Notes under the pieces: generated by a model
What the model was told of the DNA's origin: nothing
Database searches by the model: none
Seen by the model: only the letters and a program-made list of their open reading frames with translations
Translations under genes and position numbers: made by a program
DNA from: Mycobacterium sp. KBS0706
GTDB taxonomy: Bacteria; Pseudomonadota; Alphaproteobacteria; DSM-16000; Inquilinaceae
Length of the DNA: 64,000 nucleotides
Assembly: GCF_005938675.2 (NCBI RefSeq)
Contig: NZ_VCCH02000002.1
Span: 146,873-210,872 of the forward strand
Reading direction: 5' to 3'
Shown here: piece after piece, positions 49,552 through 57,806 of the stretch
How the letters are laid out: each line of letters opens with the position of its first letter
Position numbering within the stretch: position 1 is the first letter of the stretch

Positions 49552-50685
49552 ATGGCGACGGATCTGCCGGGCACCGACCCGGTCAAGCAGCGCCTGCGCG
49601 GTCTGGTGTCGGAGCTGATGCTGATCCCGGGCCTCAGCGGCCATGAAGGCCGGGTGCGCCGGCACATCGCCGGGCTGCTGTCCGGGCTCGGCATCGACTC
49701 GCGCTCCGACCGGCTGGGCAACCTGATCGCGACGGTCGAGGGCACGGTCGCGGGGCCGAGCGTGATGCTGTTCGCGCATATGGATCAGCTCGGCCTGATC
49801 GTCCGCAAGATCGAGCCCGGCGGGCTGGTGCGGGTGGAGCGGCTGGGCGGGGTGCCGGAGAAGGCGCTGGCCTCCCAGGCGGTGGTGTTCTGCGTCAGCA
49901 CCGGCCGCGACGTGCCGGGCGTGATCGCCAACAAGAGCCATCACGCCACCTCGCAGGAGGAGAAGTACCGGGTCCTGCCGTATCCGGAGATCTATATCGA
50001 CGCCGGCTTCGACAGCGCCGCCGCGGTGCTGGCCGCCGGCATCGATATCGGCACGCCGGTGGTCTATGTGCCGAAGGTGGTTGAGCTGGCCGGCGACCGC
50101 ATCGCCGGCACGGCGGTGGACGACCGCGCCGGCTGCGCCGTGATCGTCGAGGTCGCGCGGGCGCTGCTGGCGGCGCCGCGGCGGCCGACGGTGCATCTGG
50201 TGTTCTCGGTGCAGGAGGAGTTCAACCTGCGCGGCGCGGTGACCGCGGCGCAGGTTCTGGCGCCCGATATCGCCATCCAGCTCGACATCATCCTGGCCAC
50301 CGACACGCCGGACATGGCCCAGCGCGGCGATGTCCGGCTCGGCGGCGGCCCGGCGATGAGCCTGTACAGCTTCCACGGCCGCGGCACGCTGAACGGCACC
50401 ATCCCGCATCCGGCGCTGGTCGCCCTGTTCGGCGAGGCCGCGAAGGGTGCCGGCATCCCGCTGCAGAAGAGCGCGCATGTCGGGCTGCTGACCGATTCCT
50501 CCTATGTGCAGCTGGTCAACGCCGGCGTCGCCTCGATCGATCTCGGCTACCCGGCCCGCGGTACCCACTCCTCGCTCGAGATCTGCGACCTGTCCGACCT
50601 GGCCGGGCTGGCGCGGCTGCTGGCCGCCGGCATCGGCCGCATCGACGAAAGCTTCAGCCTGGACCGCGACCGGTACGAGACATGA
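49552..50685 (+). CDS. SgcX/M42 family metallopeptidase-like protein
   Basis: The 377-residue protein has all M42 metal ligands: His76-x-Asp78 in FAHMDQLG, Asp190-Asp191 in AVDDRAG, catalytic Glu222 with Glu223 in VQEEFNLRG, Asp251 in LATDTPD and His339 in GTHSSLE. So it should bind two metals and be active. Family members are aminopeptidases, deblocking enzymes or, in old annotations, endoglucanases; sgc-linked ones have no known substrate. It overlaps the FGGY kinase start by ATGA and follows the SgcQ-like gene closely. Confidence 0.9.
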   Translation: MATDLPGTDPVKQRLRGLVSELMLIPGLSGHEGRVRRHIAGLLSGLGIDSRSDRLGNLIATVEGTVAGPSVMLFAHMDQLGLIVRKIEPGGLVRVERLGGVPEKALASQAVVFCVSTGRDVPGVIANKSHHATSQEEKYRVLPYPEIYIDAGFDSAAAVLAAGIDIGTPVVYVPKVVELAGDRIAGTAVDDRAGCAVIVEVARALLAAPRRPTVHLVFSVQEEFNLRGAVTAAQVLAPDIAIQLDIILATDTPDMAQRGDVRLGGGPAMSLYSFHGRGTLNGTIPHPALVALFGEAAKGAGIPLQKSAHVGLLTDSSYVQLVNAGVASIDLGYPARGTHSSLEICDLSDLAGLARLLAAGIGRIDESFSLDRDRYET

Positions 50686-52181
50686 CCCATCACTATCTCG
50701 GCATCGACATCGGGACCTTCGAATCCAAGGGCGTGCTGGTGGCGGCGGATGGCAGCATCGCCGCCATGGCCGCCAAGCCGCACAAGCTGATCGTGCCGCA
50801 GCCGGGCTGGGCCGAGCATCGGCCGAAGGAGGATTGGTGGGACGACGTCACCTTCCTCTGCCGCAAGCTGCTGGCCGACAGCGGCGTGCCGGCCGCGTCG
50901 ATTCGGGCGGTCGGCACCAGCGCCATCGGCCCCTGTATGCTGCCGGTCGACGCAGCGGGCGAGCCGCTGATGAACGGCGTGCTGTACGGCGTCGACACCC
51001 GCGCCCATCAGGAGATCGCGGATCTGACCGCCCAGATCGGCGAGGACGTGCTGCTGGAGCGCTGCGGCAATGCCCTGACCTCGCAATCGGTCGGGCCCAA
51101 GATCCTCTGGCTCAAGCGCAACCGGCCGGAGATCTTCGCCCGCACCGCGAAGATCCTGACCTCGACCTCGTTCCTGGTGCACCGGCTGACCGGGCGCTTC
51201 GTCATCGACCACTACACCGCGGCGAATTCCAGCCCGTTCTACCTGGCCGACGAGCTGGCCTGGAGCGATGAACTGGCCCCCGGCATCGTCGATTTGGGGC
51301 AGATGCCGGACCTGGCCTGGAGCACCGACATCGTCGGCACCGTCACCCGGCGGGCGGCCGAGGAGACCGGGCTGGCCGAGGGCACGCCGGTGATCGCCGG
51401 CACCATCGACGCGGCGGCGGAGGCGGTCAGCGTCGGCGTGCTCGACAGCGGCGACATGATGGTGATGTACGGGTCGACCATCTTCACCATCCTGCTCGGC
51501 GACACCCGGGTCCGCGATCCGCGGCTGTGGTGGGCGCCCTGGCTGATGCCGGGCCAGCACGCGGCGCTGGCCGGCCTCGCCACCAGCGGCACGCTCAGCC
51601 ACTGGTTCCGCGACCAGTTCGCCCGCGAGCTGGACCCGGCCACGGCGATCCCGGCGCTGGTGGCGGAGGCGGAGCAGTCGCCGCCCGGGGCGCGGGGGCT
51701 GGTGCTGCTGCCCTATTTCTCCGGCGAGCGCACGCCGATCCACGACCCGCAGGCCAAGGGCGTGCTGTTCGGGCTGAACCTGACCCACACCCGCGGCGAC
51801 ATCTGCCGGGCGGTGTTCGAAGGCATCGCCTGCGGCACCGCGCATATCGTCGAGACCTACCGCGAGGCGGGGCAGGTGCCGCGCGCGGTCTATTCGGTCG
51901 GCGGCGGCACCAAGAACCGGGTGTGGTCGCAGGCGACCTCCGACATCTCCGGCCATCCGCAGATCCTGCGGCAGAAGACCTTCGGCGCCAGCTACGGCGA
52001 CGCCTTCCTGGCCGCGCTGGCGGTCGGCGACGTCCAGCCGGGCGACATCCGGGTCTGGAACCCGACCGCGTCGGAGATCACGCCCGACTCCGCCCATGCC
52101 GAGGTCTACCGCCGGCAGTTCGGCGTGTTCAAGGAGCTGTATCCGGCGACGCGGGAGCTGATGCGGCGGTTGGACGGTTGA
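50682..52181 (+). CDS. FGGY family carbohydrate kinase, GTFESKG subtype
   Basis: The 499-residue kinase starts HHYLGIDIGTFESKGVLVAADG, a phosphate-binding signature that differs from xylulokinase (GIDxGTSSxK) and occurs in a separate FGGY subfamily. Also present are AGTIDAAAEAVSVGV, PYFSGERTPIHDP and VYSVGGGTKN. It probably phosphorylates a sugar or polyol brought in by the divergent ABC transporter. Its ATG overlaps the SgcX-like stop. The downstream gap contains repeat family A. Confidence 0.93.
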   Translation: MTHHYLGIDIGTFESKGVLVAADGSIAAMAAKPHKLIVPQPGWAEHRPKEDWWDDVTFLCRKLLADSGVPAASIRAVGTSAIGPCMLPVDAAGEPLMNGVLYGVDTRAHQEIADLTAQIGEDVLLERCGNALTSQSVGPKILWLKRNRPEIFARTAKILTSTSFLVHRLTGRFVIDHYTAANSSPFYLADELAWSDELAPGIVDLGQMPDLAWSTDIVGTVTRRAAEETGLAEGTPVIAGTIDAAAEAVSVGVLDSGDMMVMYGSTIFTILLGDTRVRDPRLWWAPWLMPGQHAALAGLATSGTLSHWFRDQFARELDPATAIPALVAEAEQSPPGARGLVLLPYFSGERTPIHDPQAKGVLFGLNLTHTRGDICRAVFEGIACGTAHIVETYREAGQVPRAVYSVGGGTKNRVWSQATSDISGHPQILRQKTFGASYGDAFLAALAVGDVQPGDIRVWNPTASEITPDSAHAEVYRRQFGVFKELYPATRELMRRLDG

Positions 52182-52202
52182 GAGCAGGCGTCAGCAAAAA
52201 AC

Positions 52203-52286
52203 CGTCATGGCGAGGAGCGAAGCGACGTGGCCATCCAGGGTGCGGTGCCGCTGGATGGCCACGCCCCTTCGGGGCTCGCCATGACG
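52203..52286. repeat. dispersed palindromic repeat, family A, copy 2, between convergent genes
   Basis: This 84-bp copy shares its ends (CGTCATGGCGAG and complement) and its inner arms (GTGGCCATCCAG, 52227-52238 and 52251-52262) with the copy at 23088-23178; the loop differs. It separates the converging kinase (stop 52181) and MFP (stop 52309) genes and may terminate both transcripts. The two copies differ mainly in the inner hairpin tip. Confidence 0.88.
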
Positions 52287-52308
52287 AATTTGGGGAACGT
52301 TCTGTCGA

Positions 52309-53493
52309 TTACGACCCGGCCTTGGCCTGCTGCTGCTGTTCCGGCAGCGGCTGCACCGGCATGCCGGGGTAGAAGATCTTCTGGGTGTTGCCGGTGATGA
52401 CGCGGTCGCCCTCGGCCAGGCCCTTCTCGATCGCGACCAGCGCGCCGTCCGTCGGGCCCAGCGTCACCAGGCGCTGCTCCGCCTTGTTGTCCTGGCTGAC
52501 GACATAGACGTAGCGCCCGAACTGGCTGGCGGCGACCGCCACCTGCGGCACCATCAGCGCGTCCGGCTGCGGCTTCAGATGGACGCGCACGCGGACATAC
52601 TGGCCTGGCAGCAGGCCGAAATCGCCGTTGCCGACGGTGGCGCGCGCCAGGATCGTGCCGGTCTGGTTATCCACCGAATTGTCCAGGAAGGTCAGCTCGC
52701 CCCGGTGCTTCGCCTCGGTCTCGCCCGGCAGCAGCACGTCGATCGTGACCTTCCCCGCGGCCTGCGCGGCCCGGATCTTGGCGAGCTCGGTCTCGCTGGG
52801 GTTGAAGGTGACGTAGATCGGGTCGAGCTGCACCAGGGTGTTGAGGGCGCCGCCGCCGACGCTGATCAGGGTTCCCACCGGCGCCTGGTTGCGGCCGAGC
52901 CGCCCGGCGAAGGGGGCCCGGATCTCGGTATAGCCCAGGTTCAGCTCGGCCTGGCGCTGCGCCGCCTGGTCGCTGGCCAGGGTGGCCTGGGCCTGCTTCA
53001 GATTGCTCTCGCGCTGGTCGAAGGTGTCCTTGTTCAGCCAGCCGTTCCTGGTCAGCTCGCTGCCGCGGTCGAAGTTCGAGCGCAGATAGTCGATGTTGGA
53101 CTGGTCGCGCTGCAGCTGGGCGTTGGCCTGGTCCAGCGCGGTCTGGAAGTCGCGCGGGTCGATCTTGTACAGCAGATCGCCCGGCTTGACGTCGCTGCCG
53201 TCGGTCGCCGGCTGCGCCTGGATATAGCCGGACACCTTGGCCTGCAGGCTGATGGCGGCGATCGATTCGGTGCGCGCCGAATAGTCGAGATAGATCGGCA
53301 GCGACCGCTTCAGCACCGCCGCCACCGGCACCGGCATGGCGGGGGGAGGGCCGCCGGCGGGCGCGGCCTCGGCATGCGCCGTGTCGTTGCCCAGCGCCAG
53401 CAGGGCCGGGGGCAGGCGGCCGGTCTGGTACAGGCCGGCGACGACGGCGGCGGCCACGACGATCGATCCCAGGACGACGGTACGGACGCGCAT
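52309..53493 (-). CDS. RND efflux periplasmic adaptor (MFP) subunit
   Basis: From ATG 53493 the protein has 394 residues: an N-terminal anchor segment (VVLGSIVVAAAVVAGLYQTG), a lipoyl-type hairpin (VSGYIQAQP, GDLLYKIDP), a coiled-coil stretch around residues 105-175 (RSNFDRGSELTRNGWLNKD) and the beta-barrel (IRAPFAGRLGRNQAPVGTLISVG). It links the RND pump to an outer-membrane channel. Its gene follows the pump gene after 16 bp, the reverse of the usual adaptor-pump order. No outer-membrane factor gene is nearby. A frame back to 53589 is not supported as a start. Confidence 0.94.
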   Translation of the reverse strand: MRVRTVVLGSIVVAAAVVAGLYQTGRLPPALLALGNDTAHAEAAPAGGPPPAMPVPVAAVLKRSLPIYLDYSARTESIAAISLQAKVSGYIQAQPATDGSDVKPGDLLYKIDPRDFQTALDQANAQLQRDQSNIDYLRSNFDRGSELTRNGWLNKDTFDQRESNLKQAQATLASDQAAQRQAELNLGYTEIRAPFAGRLGRNQAPVGTLISVGGGALNTLVQLDPIYVTFNPSETELAKIRAAQAAGKVTIDVLLPGETEAKHRGELTFLDNSVDNQTGTILARATVGNGDFGLLPGQYVRVRVHLKPQPDALMVPQVAVAASQFGRYVYVVSQDNKAEQRLVTLGPTDGALVAIEKGLAEGDRVITGNTQKIFYPGMPVQPLPEQQQQAKAGS

Positions 53494-53509
53494 GGCGCGA
53501 TTCTCCACT

Positions 53510-56500
53510 CTATTCGGCCGGGCCGGCCTTCGGCTCGAGCCGATGGCCGTCGGTGGCATGGGGGCTATCCGTGCCGCCGCGGCGTTCACGGAAGGTCTCG
53601 ATCACGGCGTAGAACACGGGCACGAAGATCAGGGTCAGGATGGTGGCGGCCAGCATGCCGCCGAACACGGTGGTGCCGATCGACTGGCGGCTGGCGGCGC
53701 CGGCGCCGGTGGCGATCATCAGCGGCACCACGCCCAGGATGAAGGCGAAGGCCGTCATCAGGATCGGCCGCAGACGCAGCCGCCCGGCTTCCGCTGCCGC
53801 CTCGACGATGCTGTGGCCCTCCTCGCGCAGCCGCTTGGCGAACTCCACGATCAGGATGGCGTTCTTGGCCGCCAGGCCGATCAGCATGACCAGGCCGATC
53901 TGCGAATAGACGTCGATCTGCATCTGCCGGGCCCACAGCGCCGCGAACGCCCCGAACAGGGCCAGCGGCACCGCCAGCAGCACCATGAACGGCATCGACC
54001 AGCTCTCGTACTGGGCCGCCAGGATCAGGAACACGAAGACGATGGCGAGGCCGAACACCAGGGCCGCCACCGACCCCGCCTGCAGCTCCTGGAAGGTGAT
54101 GCCGGTCCATTCATAGGCGAAGTCGCGCGGCAGCGCCGTGGCGGCCGCCCGCTCCATCGCCGCGATCGCCTGGCCCGAGCTGAAGCCGGCCGCAGGGGCG
54201 CCGTTGATCTTGGCCGAGGTGTAGTTGTTGTAGTGCGGCACCGTGTCCGGCCCGGCGATCGGCTTCAGGTCGCCCAGCGTGCTCAACGGCACCATGCCGC
54301 CCTCAGAATTGCGGACATAGAGGCGCGAGATGTCGCTCGCCGACCCGCGGGCGTCCTTCTCCGCCTGCAGGGTGACGCGGAAGGTGCGGCCGTACAGGTT
54401 GAAGTCGTTGACATAGAGCGACCCGAGATAGATCTGCAGCGTGTTGAACACGTCGGGCAGGGTCAGGCCCAGCATCTTCGCCTTGTTGCGGTCCAGGTCG
54501 TAGTTGTATTGCGGGGTCGTGGTGCTGAAGCTGCTGAACAGCTGATGCGGGTCGAGCTCCGGCTGCTTCCGCGCCTCGGCCAGAACCGCCTGGGTCGCCG
54601 CGTTCAAGGCCCCGACGCCCTGGCCCGACAGATCCTCGATCTGGAACTCGAAGCCGCCCGTGGTGCTGATGCCCGGGATCGACGGCGGGTCGAAGGCCAG
54701 CGCGAAGGCTTCGGGGATCTGCATCAGCTGCCCGCCCACCTTCTGGGCCAGGGCCGACGCGCTCTCGTCCGGCCCACGCTCGGACCAGGGCTTCAGGATG
54801 GCGAACTGGGCCGCGGAGTTCGACTGGGCGGCGCTGGTCAGGAAGTTCAGGCCGACGATCTCGCCGACCGTCTCGATTCCTGGCGTCGCTTCCAGGATGG
54901 CGCGGGTCTTCTTCGCCACCGCCTCGGTGCGCTCGAGCGATGCGCCGTCGGGCAGCTGGATGACGACGAAGAAATAGCCCTGGTCCTCGACCGGCAGGAA
55001 GGTCGAGGGCAGGCGCGTCGACACCCAATAGGTCAGGCCCAGCCCGGCCACGAACAGGATCATGACCAGCCAGCGGATGCGGATCAGGAATCGCACCAGG
55101 GCCGCATAGCCGTGCGACAGCGCATTGAAGCCGGCGTTGAACCAGCGGAACAGGATGAAGGGGGTGTTTGCCCGGTGCCGCAGGAACGCGGCGCTGAGGG
55201 CCGGGCTCAGGGTCAGCGAGTTGAAGGCCGACAGGCCGACGGAGATGGCGACGGTCAGCGCGAACTGGTTGTACAGGCGGCCGGACACGCCGGGGATGAA
55301 GGCGACCGGGATGAACACCGCCATCAGCACCGCGGTGGTGGCGATGATCGGCCCTGTCACCTCGGTCATCGCCTTGCGCGTCGCCGCCAGGGGCGGCAGC
55401 CCGGCCTCCAGCTGCCGCTCGACATTCTCGACCACGACGATGGCGTCGTCGACCACCAGGCCGATCGCCAGCACCATGCCGAGCAGGCTCAGCATGTTCA
55501 ATGAGAAGCCCATGCCCTCCATGACCACCAGCGTCGCGATCAGCGACACCGGGATGGCGATGACGGGAATCAGGGTGGTGCGCCAGTTCTGCAGGAAGAT
55601 GAAGACCACCAGCACGACCAGCGCCAGCGCTTCGAGCAGCGTCTTCAGCACGTCTTCCATCGCCGCCGACACGAAGCGCGTGGTGTCGTAGCGGATGCCG
55701 TATTCGATGCCGCTGGGGAAGCGCTGCTTCAGCTCCTCCATCTTGGACTGCACGGCCTCCTGCAGCGCCAGCGCGTTCGATCCCGGCTGCTGGAAGACGG
55801 CCACGACAACGGCCGGCCGGCCGCCGAAATAGCCTGAGGACGAGTATTGCAGCGCGCCCAGCTCGATCCGGGCGACGTCGCGCAGCCGCACCACCGACCC
55901 GGTCGCCGGGTCGGCGCGAACCACGATGTCGCCGAACTGCTCCGGGTCGCTCAGGCGGCCGGCAGCGTTGACCTGCAGCTCGAAGGCCGTGCCCGCGGGG
56001 GCGGGCGACTGGCCGATCTTGCCGGCCGCCACCTGCACGTTCTGCTCGGCGACCGCGTTCTGCACGTCGACCGCGGTGACACCCAGATTGGCCAGCTTGT
56101 CCGGGTCCAGCCAGATGCGCATGGAATAGCGCCGCTCGCCGAAGATCTGGACGTTGCCGACGCCGGGCAGGCGCTTGATCGGGTCGACGATCTGCAGATA
56201 GGCGTAGTTGCTCAGCTCCACCGGGTCGACCGATCCGTCCGGCGACGTCAGGTCGACGATCAGGACGAAGTTCGGGTTCTGCTTCTGGATCGTGATGCCG
56301 CCCTGGTTGACGATCGCCGGCAGCGACGAGGCCGCCTGCGACACCCGATTCTGCACGTCGACCGCGGCGATGCTCAGCGGGTAGCCGACCTGGAAGGTGA
56401 CGGTGATGTTCGAGGTGCCGTCGTTCGACGAGGTCGACGACATGTACATCATGCCCTCGACGCCGTTGATCTGCTGCTCCAGCGGCGTGGTCACGGTGTC

Positions 56501-56674
56501 GGCCACGACCTGGGCGCTGGCGCCCGGATAGGCGGCGCTGACCACGACCTGCGGAGGCGTGATGTCGGGGAATTGCGAGACCGGCAGCAGGAAGTAGGAG
56601 ATGCCGCCCGCCAGCACCATGATCACCGCGATCGCCGAGGCGAAGATCGGGCGCTGGATGAAGAAGCCGATCAT
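53510..56674 (-). CDS. RND multidrug efflux pump, HAE1/AcrB-like
   Basis: The 1054-residue inner-membrane pump begins MIGFFIQRPIFASAIAVIMVL and has the HAE1 features: PDITPPQVVVSAAYPGAS, twelve membrane segments, two large periplasmic loops and the proton-relay pair Asp409-Asp410 in GLVVDDAIVVVENV. The likely role is proton-driven export of drugs or toxic amphiphiles. It is divergent from a TetR gene across 275 bp and is the first gene of the operon. An in-frame start at 56704 is less likely because family members start MIxFFIxRP. Confidence 0.96.
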   Translation of the reverse strand: MIGFFIQRPIFASAIAVIMVLAGGISYFLLPVSQFPDITPPQVVVSAAYPGASAQVVADTVTTPLEQQINGVEGMMYMSSTSSNDGTSNITVTFQVGYPLSIAAVDVQNRVSQAASSLPAIVNQGGITIQKQNPNFVLIVDLTSPDGSVDPVELSNYAYLQIVDPIKRLPGVGNVQIFGERRYSMRIWLDPDKLANLGVTAVDVQNAVAEQNVQVAAGKIGQSPAPAGTAFELQVNAAGRLSDPEQFGDIVVRADPATGSVVRLRDVARIELGALQYSSSGYFGGRPAVVVAVFQQPGSNALALQEAVQSKMEELKQRFPSGIEYGIRYDTTRFVSAAMEDVLKTLLEALALVVLVVFIFLQNWRTTLIPVIAIPVSLIATLVVMEGMGFSLNMLSLLGMVLAIGLVVDDAIVVVENVERQLEAGLPPLAATRKAMTEVTGPIIATTAVLMAVFIPVAFIPGVSGRLYNQFALTVAISVGLSAFNSLTLSPALSAAFLRHRANTPFILFRWFNAGFNALSHGYAALVRFLIRIRWLVMILFVAGLGLTYWVSTRLPSTFLPVEDQGYFFVVIQLPDGASLERTEAVAKKTRAILEATPGIETVGEIVGLNFLTSAAQSNSAAQFAILKPWSERGPDESASALAQKVGGQLMQIPEAFALAFDPPSIPGISTTGGFEFQIEDLSGQGVGALNAATQAVLAEARKQPELDPHQLFSSFSTTTPQYNYDLDRNKAKMLGLTLPDVFNTLQIYLGSLYVNDFNLYGRTFRVTLQAEKDARGSASDISRLYVRNSEGGMVPLSTLGDLKPIAGPDTVPHYNNYTSAKINGAPAAGFSSGQAIAAMERAAATALPRDFAYEWTGITFQELQAGSVAALVFGLAIVFVFLILAAQYESWSMPFMVLLAVPLALFGAFAALWARQMQIDVYSQIGLVMLIGLAAKNAILIVEFAKRLREEGHSIVEAAAEAGRLRLRPILMTAFAFILGVVPLMIATGAGAASRQSIGTTVFGGMLAATILTLIFVPVFYAVIETFRERRGGTDSPHATDGHRLEPKAGPAE

Positions 56675-56779
56675 GACCGGGTCGTCCTGCCCAGCAGGCA
56701 GCACTGCGCCGCGCCGCTTTCGCGCGCGCCGCAGGAAATCGCCGAGGCCGACCCCAAGGCCATGGTAAACCCCTTGGTT

Positions 56780-56900
56780 AAGTTAACTTTGTGGTTGATT
56801 ATCGTTCCGGCGAGCCGTCGTCAACTGTGCTTCGGCCCTACACCCGCTGGCTGGGGTCGGATCTTGACCTGATCCTGCTGGGGTGTTACCGGTAAGTAAC
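56780..56900. promoter_or_regulatory. two palindromes in the efflux/TetR divergent region
   Basis: AAGTTAACTT at 56780-56789 lies about 105 bp upstream of the pump start. GTTAC (56885-56889) and GTAAC (56896-56900) enclose TTACCGGTAA (56886-56895), itself a perfect 10-bp palindrome, about 50 bp upstream of the TetR start. TetR dimers bind such sites, so the TetR protein may repress its own gene and the pump operon. The region is AT-rich between 56760 and 56810. Confidence 0.45.
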
Positions 56901-56949
56901 AGAATAAATGATGCGGTGCAACCATACCGTCAAGGGCAATCCAGGTGCT

Positions 56950-57576
56950 ATGACGACGATCACACCCCCGAGGCCGGAGGGGCTGTCAGGGCCCGGCGCC
57001 GAACTCCGGCCGCGCGACCGGATTCTCGGTACCGCCAGGGACCTGTTCCACCGCCACGGCTATCGCGGCGTCGGCGTCGACGCCATCGCCGAGGCGGCCG
57101 GCACCAACAAGATGACGCTGTACCGGCATTTCGGGTCGAAGGACGACCTGATCGTCGAATGCCTGCATGGCCTTGCCGAAGAGGCCGATGCGGTCTGGGC
57201 GAGGTTCGAGGCGACGCATTCCGGCGATCCGGCGGCGCAGCTGCATGAATGGGTCCGATTCGGCGCCGAATGCGCGATTTCGGATGAGCGCGGCTGCGAC
57301 ATGGTCAATGCCGCGGTCGAGCTGACCGAGCCCGGCCATCCGGCCCGGCGCGTGATCGAGGATTTCAAGACCGACCAGCGCGACCGCCTGGTGCGGCTGT
57401 GCCGGGCCGCCGGCGCGACCCAGGCGGAGCTGCTGGCCGACACGCTGTGGCTGCTGCTGGAAGGCGCCCGGGTCAGCCGGCAGAGTGTCGGCGCCGAGGG
57501 TCCCAGCGCCCGTTTCATCCGCATGGCCGAGGCGATCATCGCCGCCTTCCTGCCCCGCGGCCCCGCAGCGCCCTGA
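56950..57576 (+). CDS. TetR/AcrR family regulator
   Basis: The product from ATG 56950 has 208 residues: HTH (RDRILGTARDLFHRHGYRGVGVDAIAEAAGTNKMTLYRHFGSKDDL by position, about 21-67) and an all-helical ligand-binding C-terminal domain. TetR proteins next to RND operons are usually repressors relieved by pump substrates. An alternative ATG at 56908 would add 14 residues not typical of the family. It is convergent with the aminotransferase gene across repeat D. Confidence 0.93.
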   Translation: MTTITPPRPEGLSGPGAELRPRDRILGTARDLFHRHGYRGVGVDAIAEAAGTNKMTLYRHFGSKDDLIVECLHGLAEEADAVWARFEATHSGDPAAQLHEWVRFGAECAISDERGCDMVNAAVELTEPGHPARRVIEDFKTDQRDRLVRLCRAAGATQAELLADTLWLLLEGARVSRQSVGAEGPSARFIRMAEAIIAAFLPRGPAAP

Positions 57577-57609
57577 GGCCGGCGGTCCGATCGTGGAAGG
57601 GCAGTGTTT

Positions 57610-57743
57610 TTGCCTCTCTCGCTTGCGGGAGAGGTCGGAGACGCGAAGCGGCTCCGGGTGAGGGGGTTTTGGCGAGGCCGGGACCAGCCCTCACCCGCCA
57701 GCGCTACGCGCTGTCGACCTCTCCCGCCAGGCGGGAGAGGCAA
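57610..57743. repeat. inverted repeat family D between convergent genes
   Basis: A 134-bp element begins TTGCCTCTC (57610) and ends in the complement GGGAGAGGCAA (57743). Its two halves, about 55 bases each, are imperfect inverted copies holding GCGGGAGAGG-type hairpins and a GGGTGAGGG/CCCTCACCC inner pair. It lies between the TetR stop (57576) and the aminotransferase stop (57807). It is a MITE-like, non-coding dispersed repeat and a probable two-way terminator. Confidence 0.8.
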
Positions 57744-57806
57744 TGTGCGAAGACGCTCGGCATTCTGTCATCCTGCCCCAACACAGTGATGTGACCCGCC
57801 CTCAGG

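Noticed and set aside
57610..57743. Possible CRISPR or tandem repeat because of recurring GCGGGAGAGG
   Set aside because: There are only two inverted halves, no regular spacers and no cas genes.
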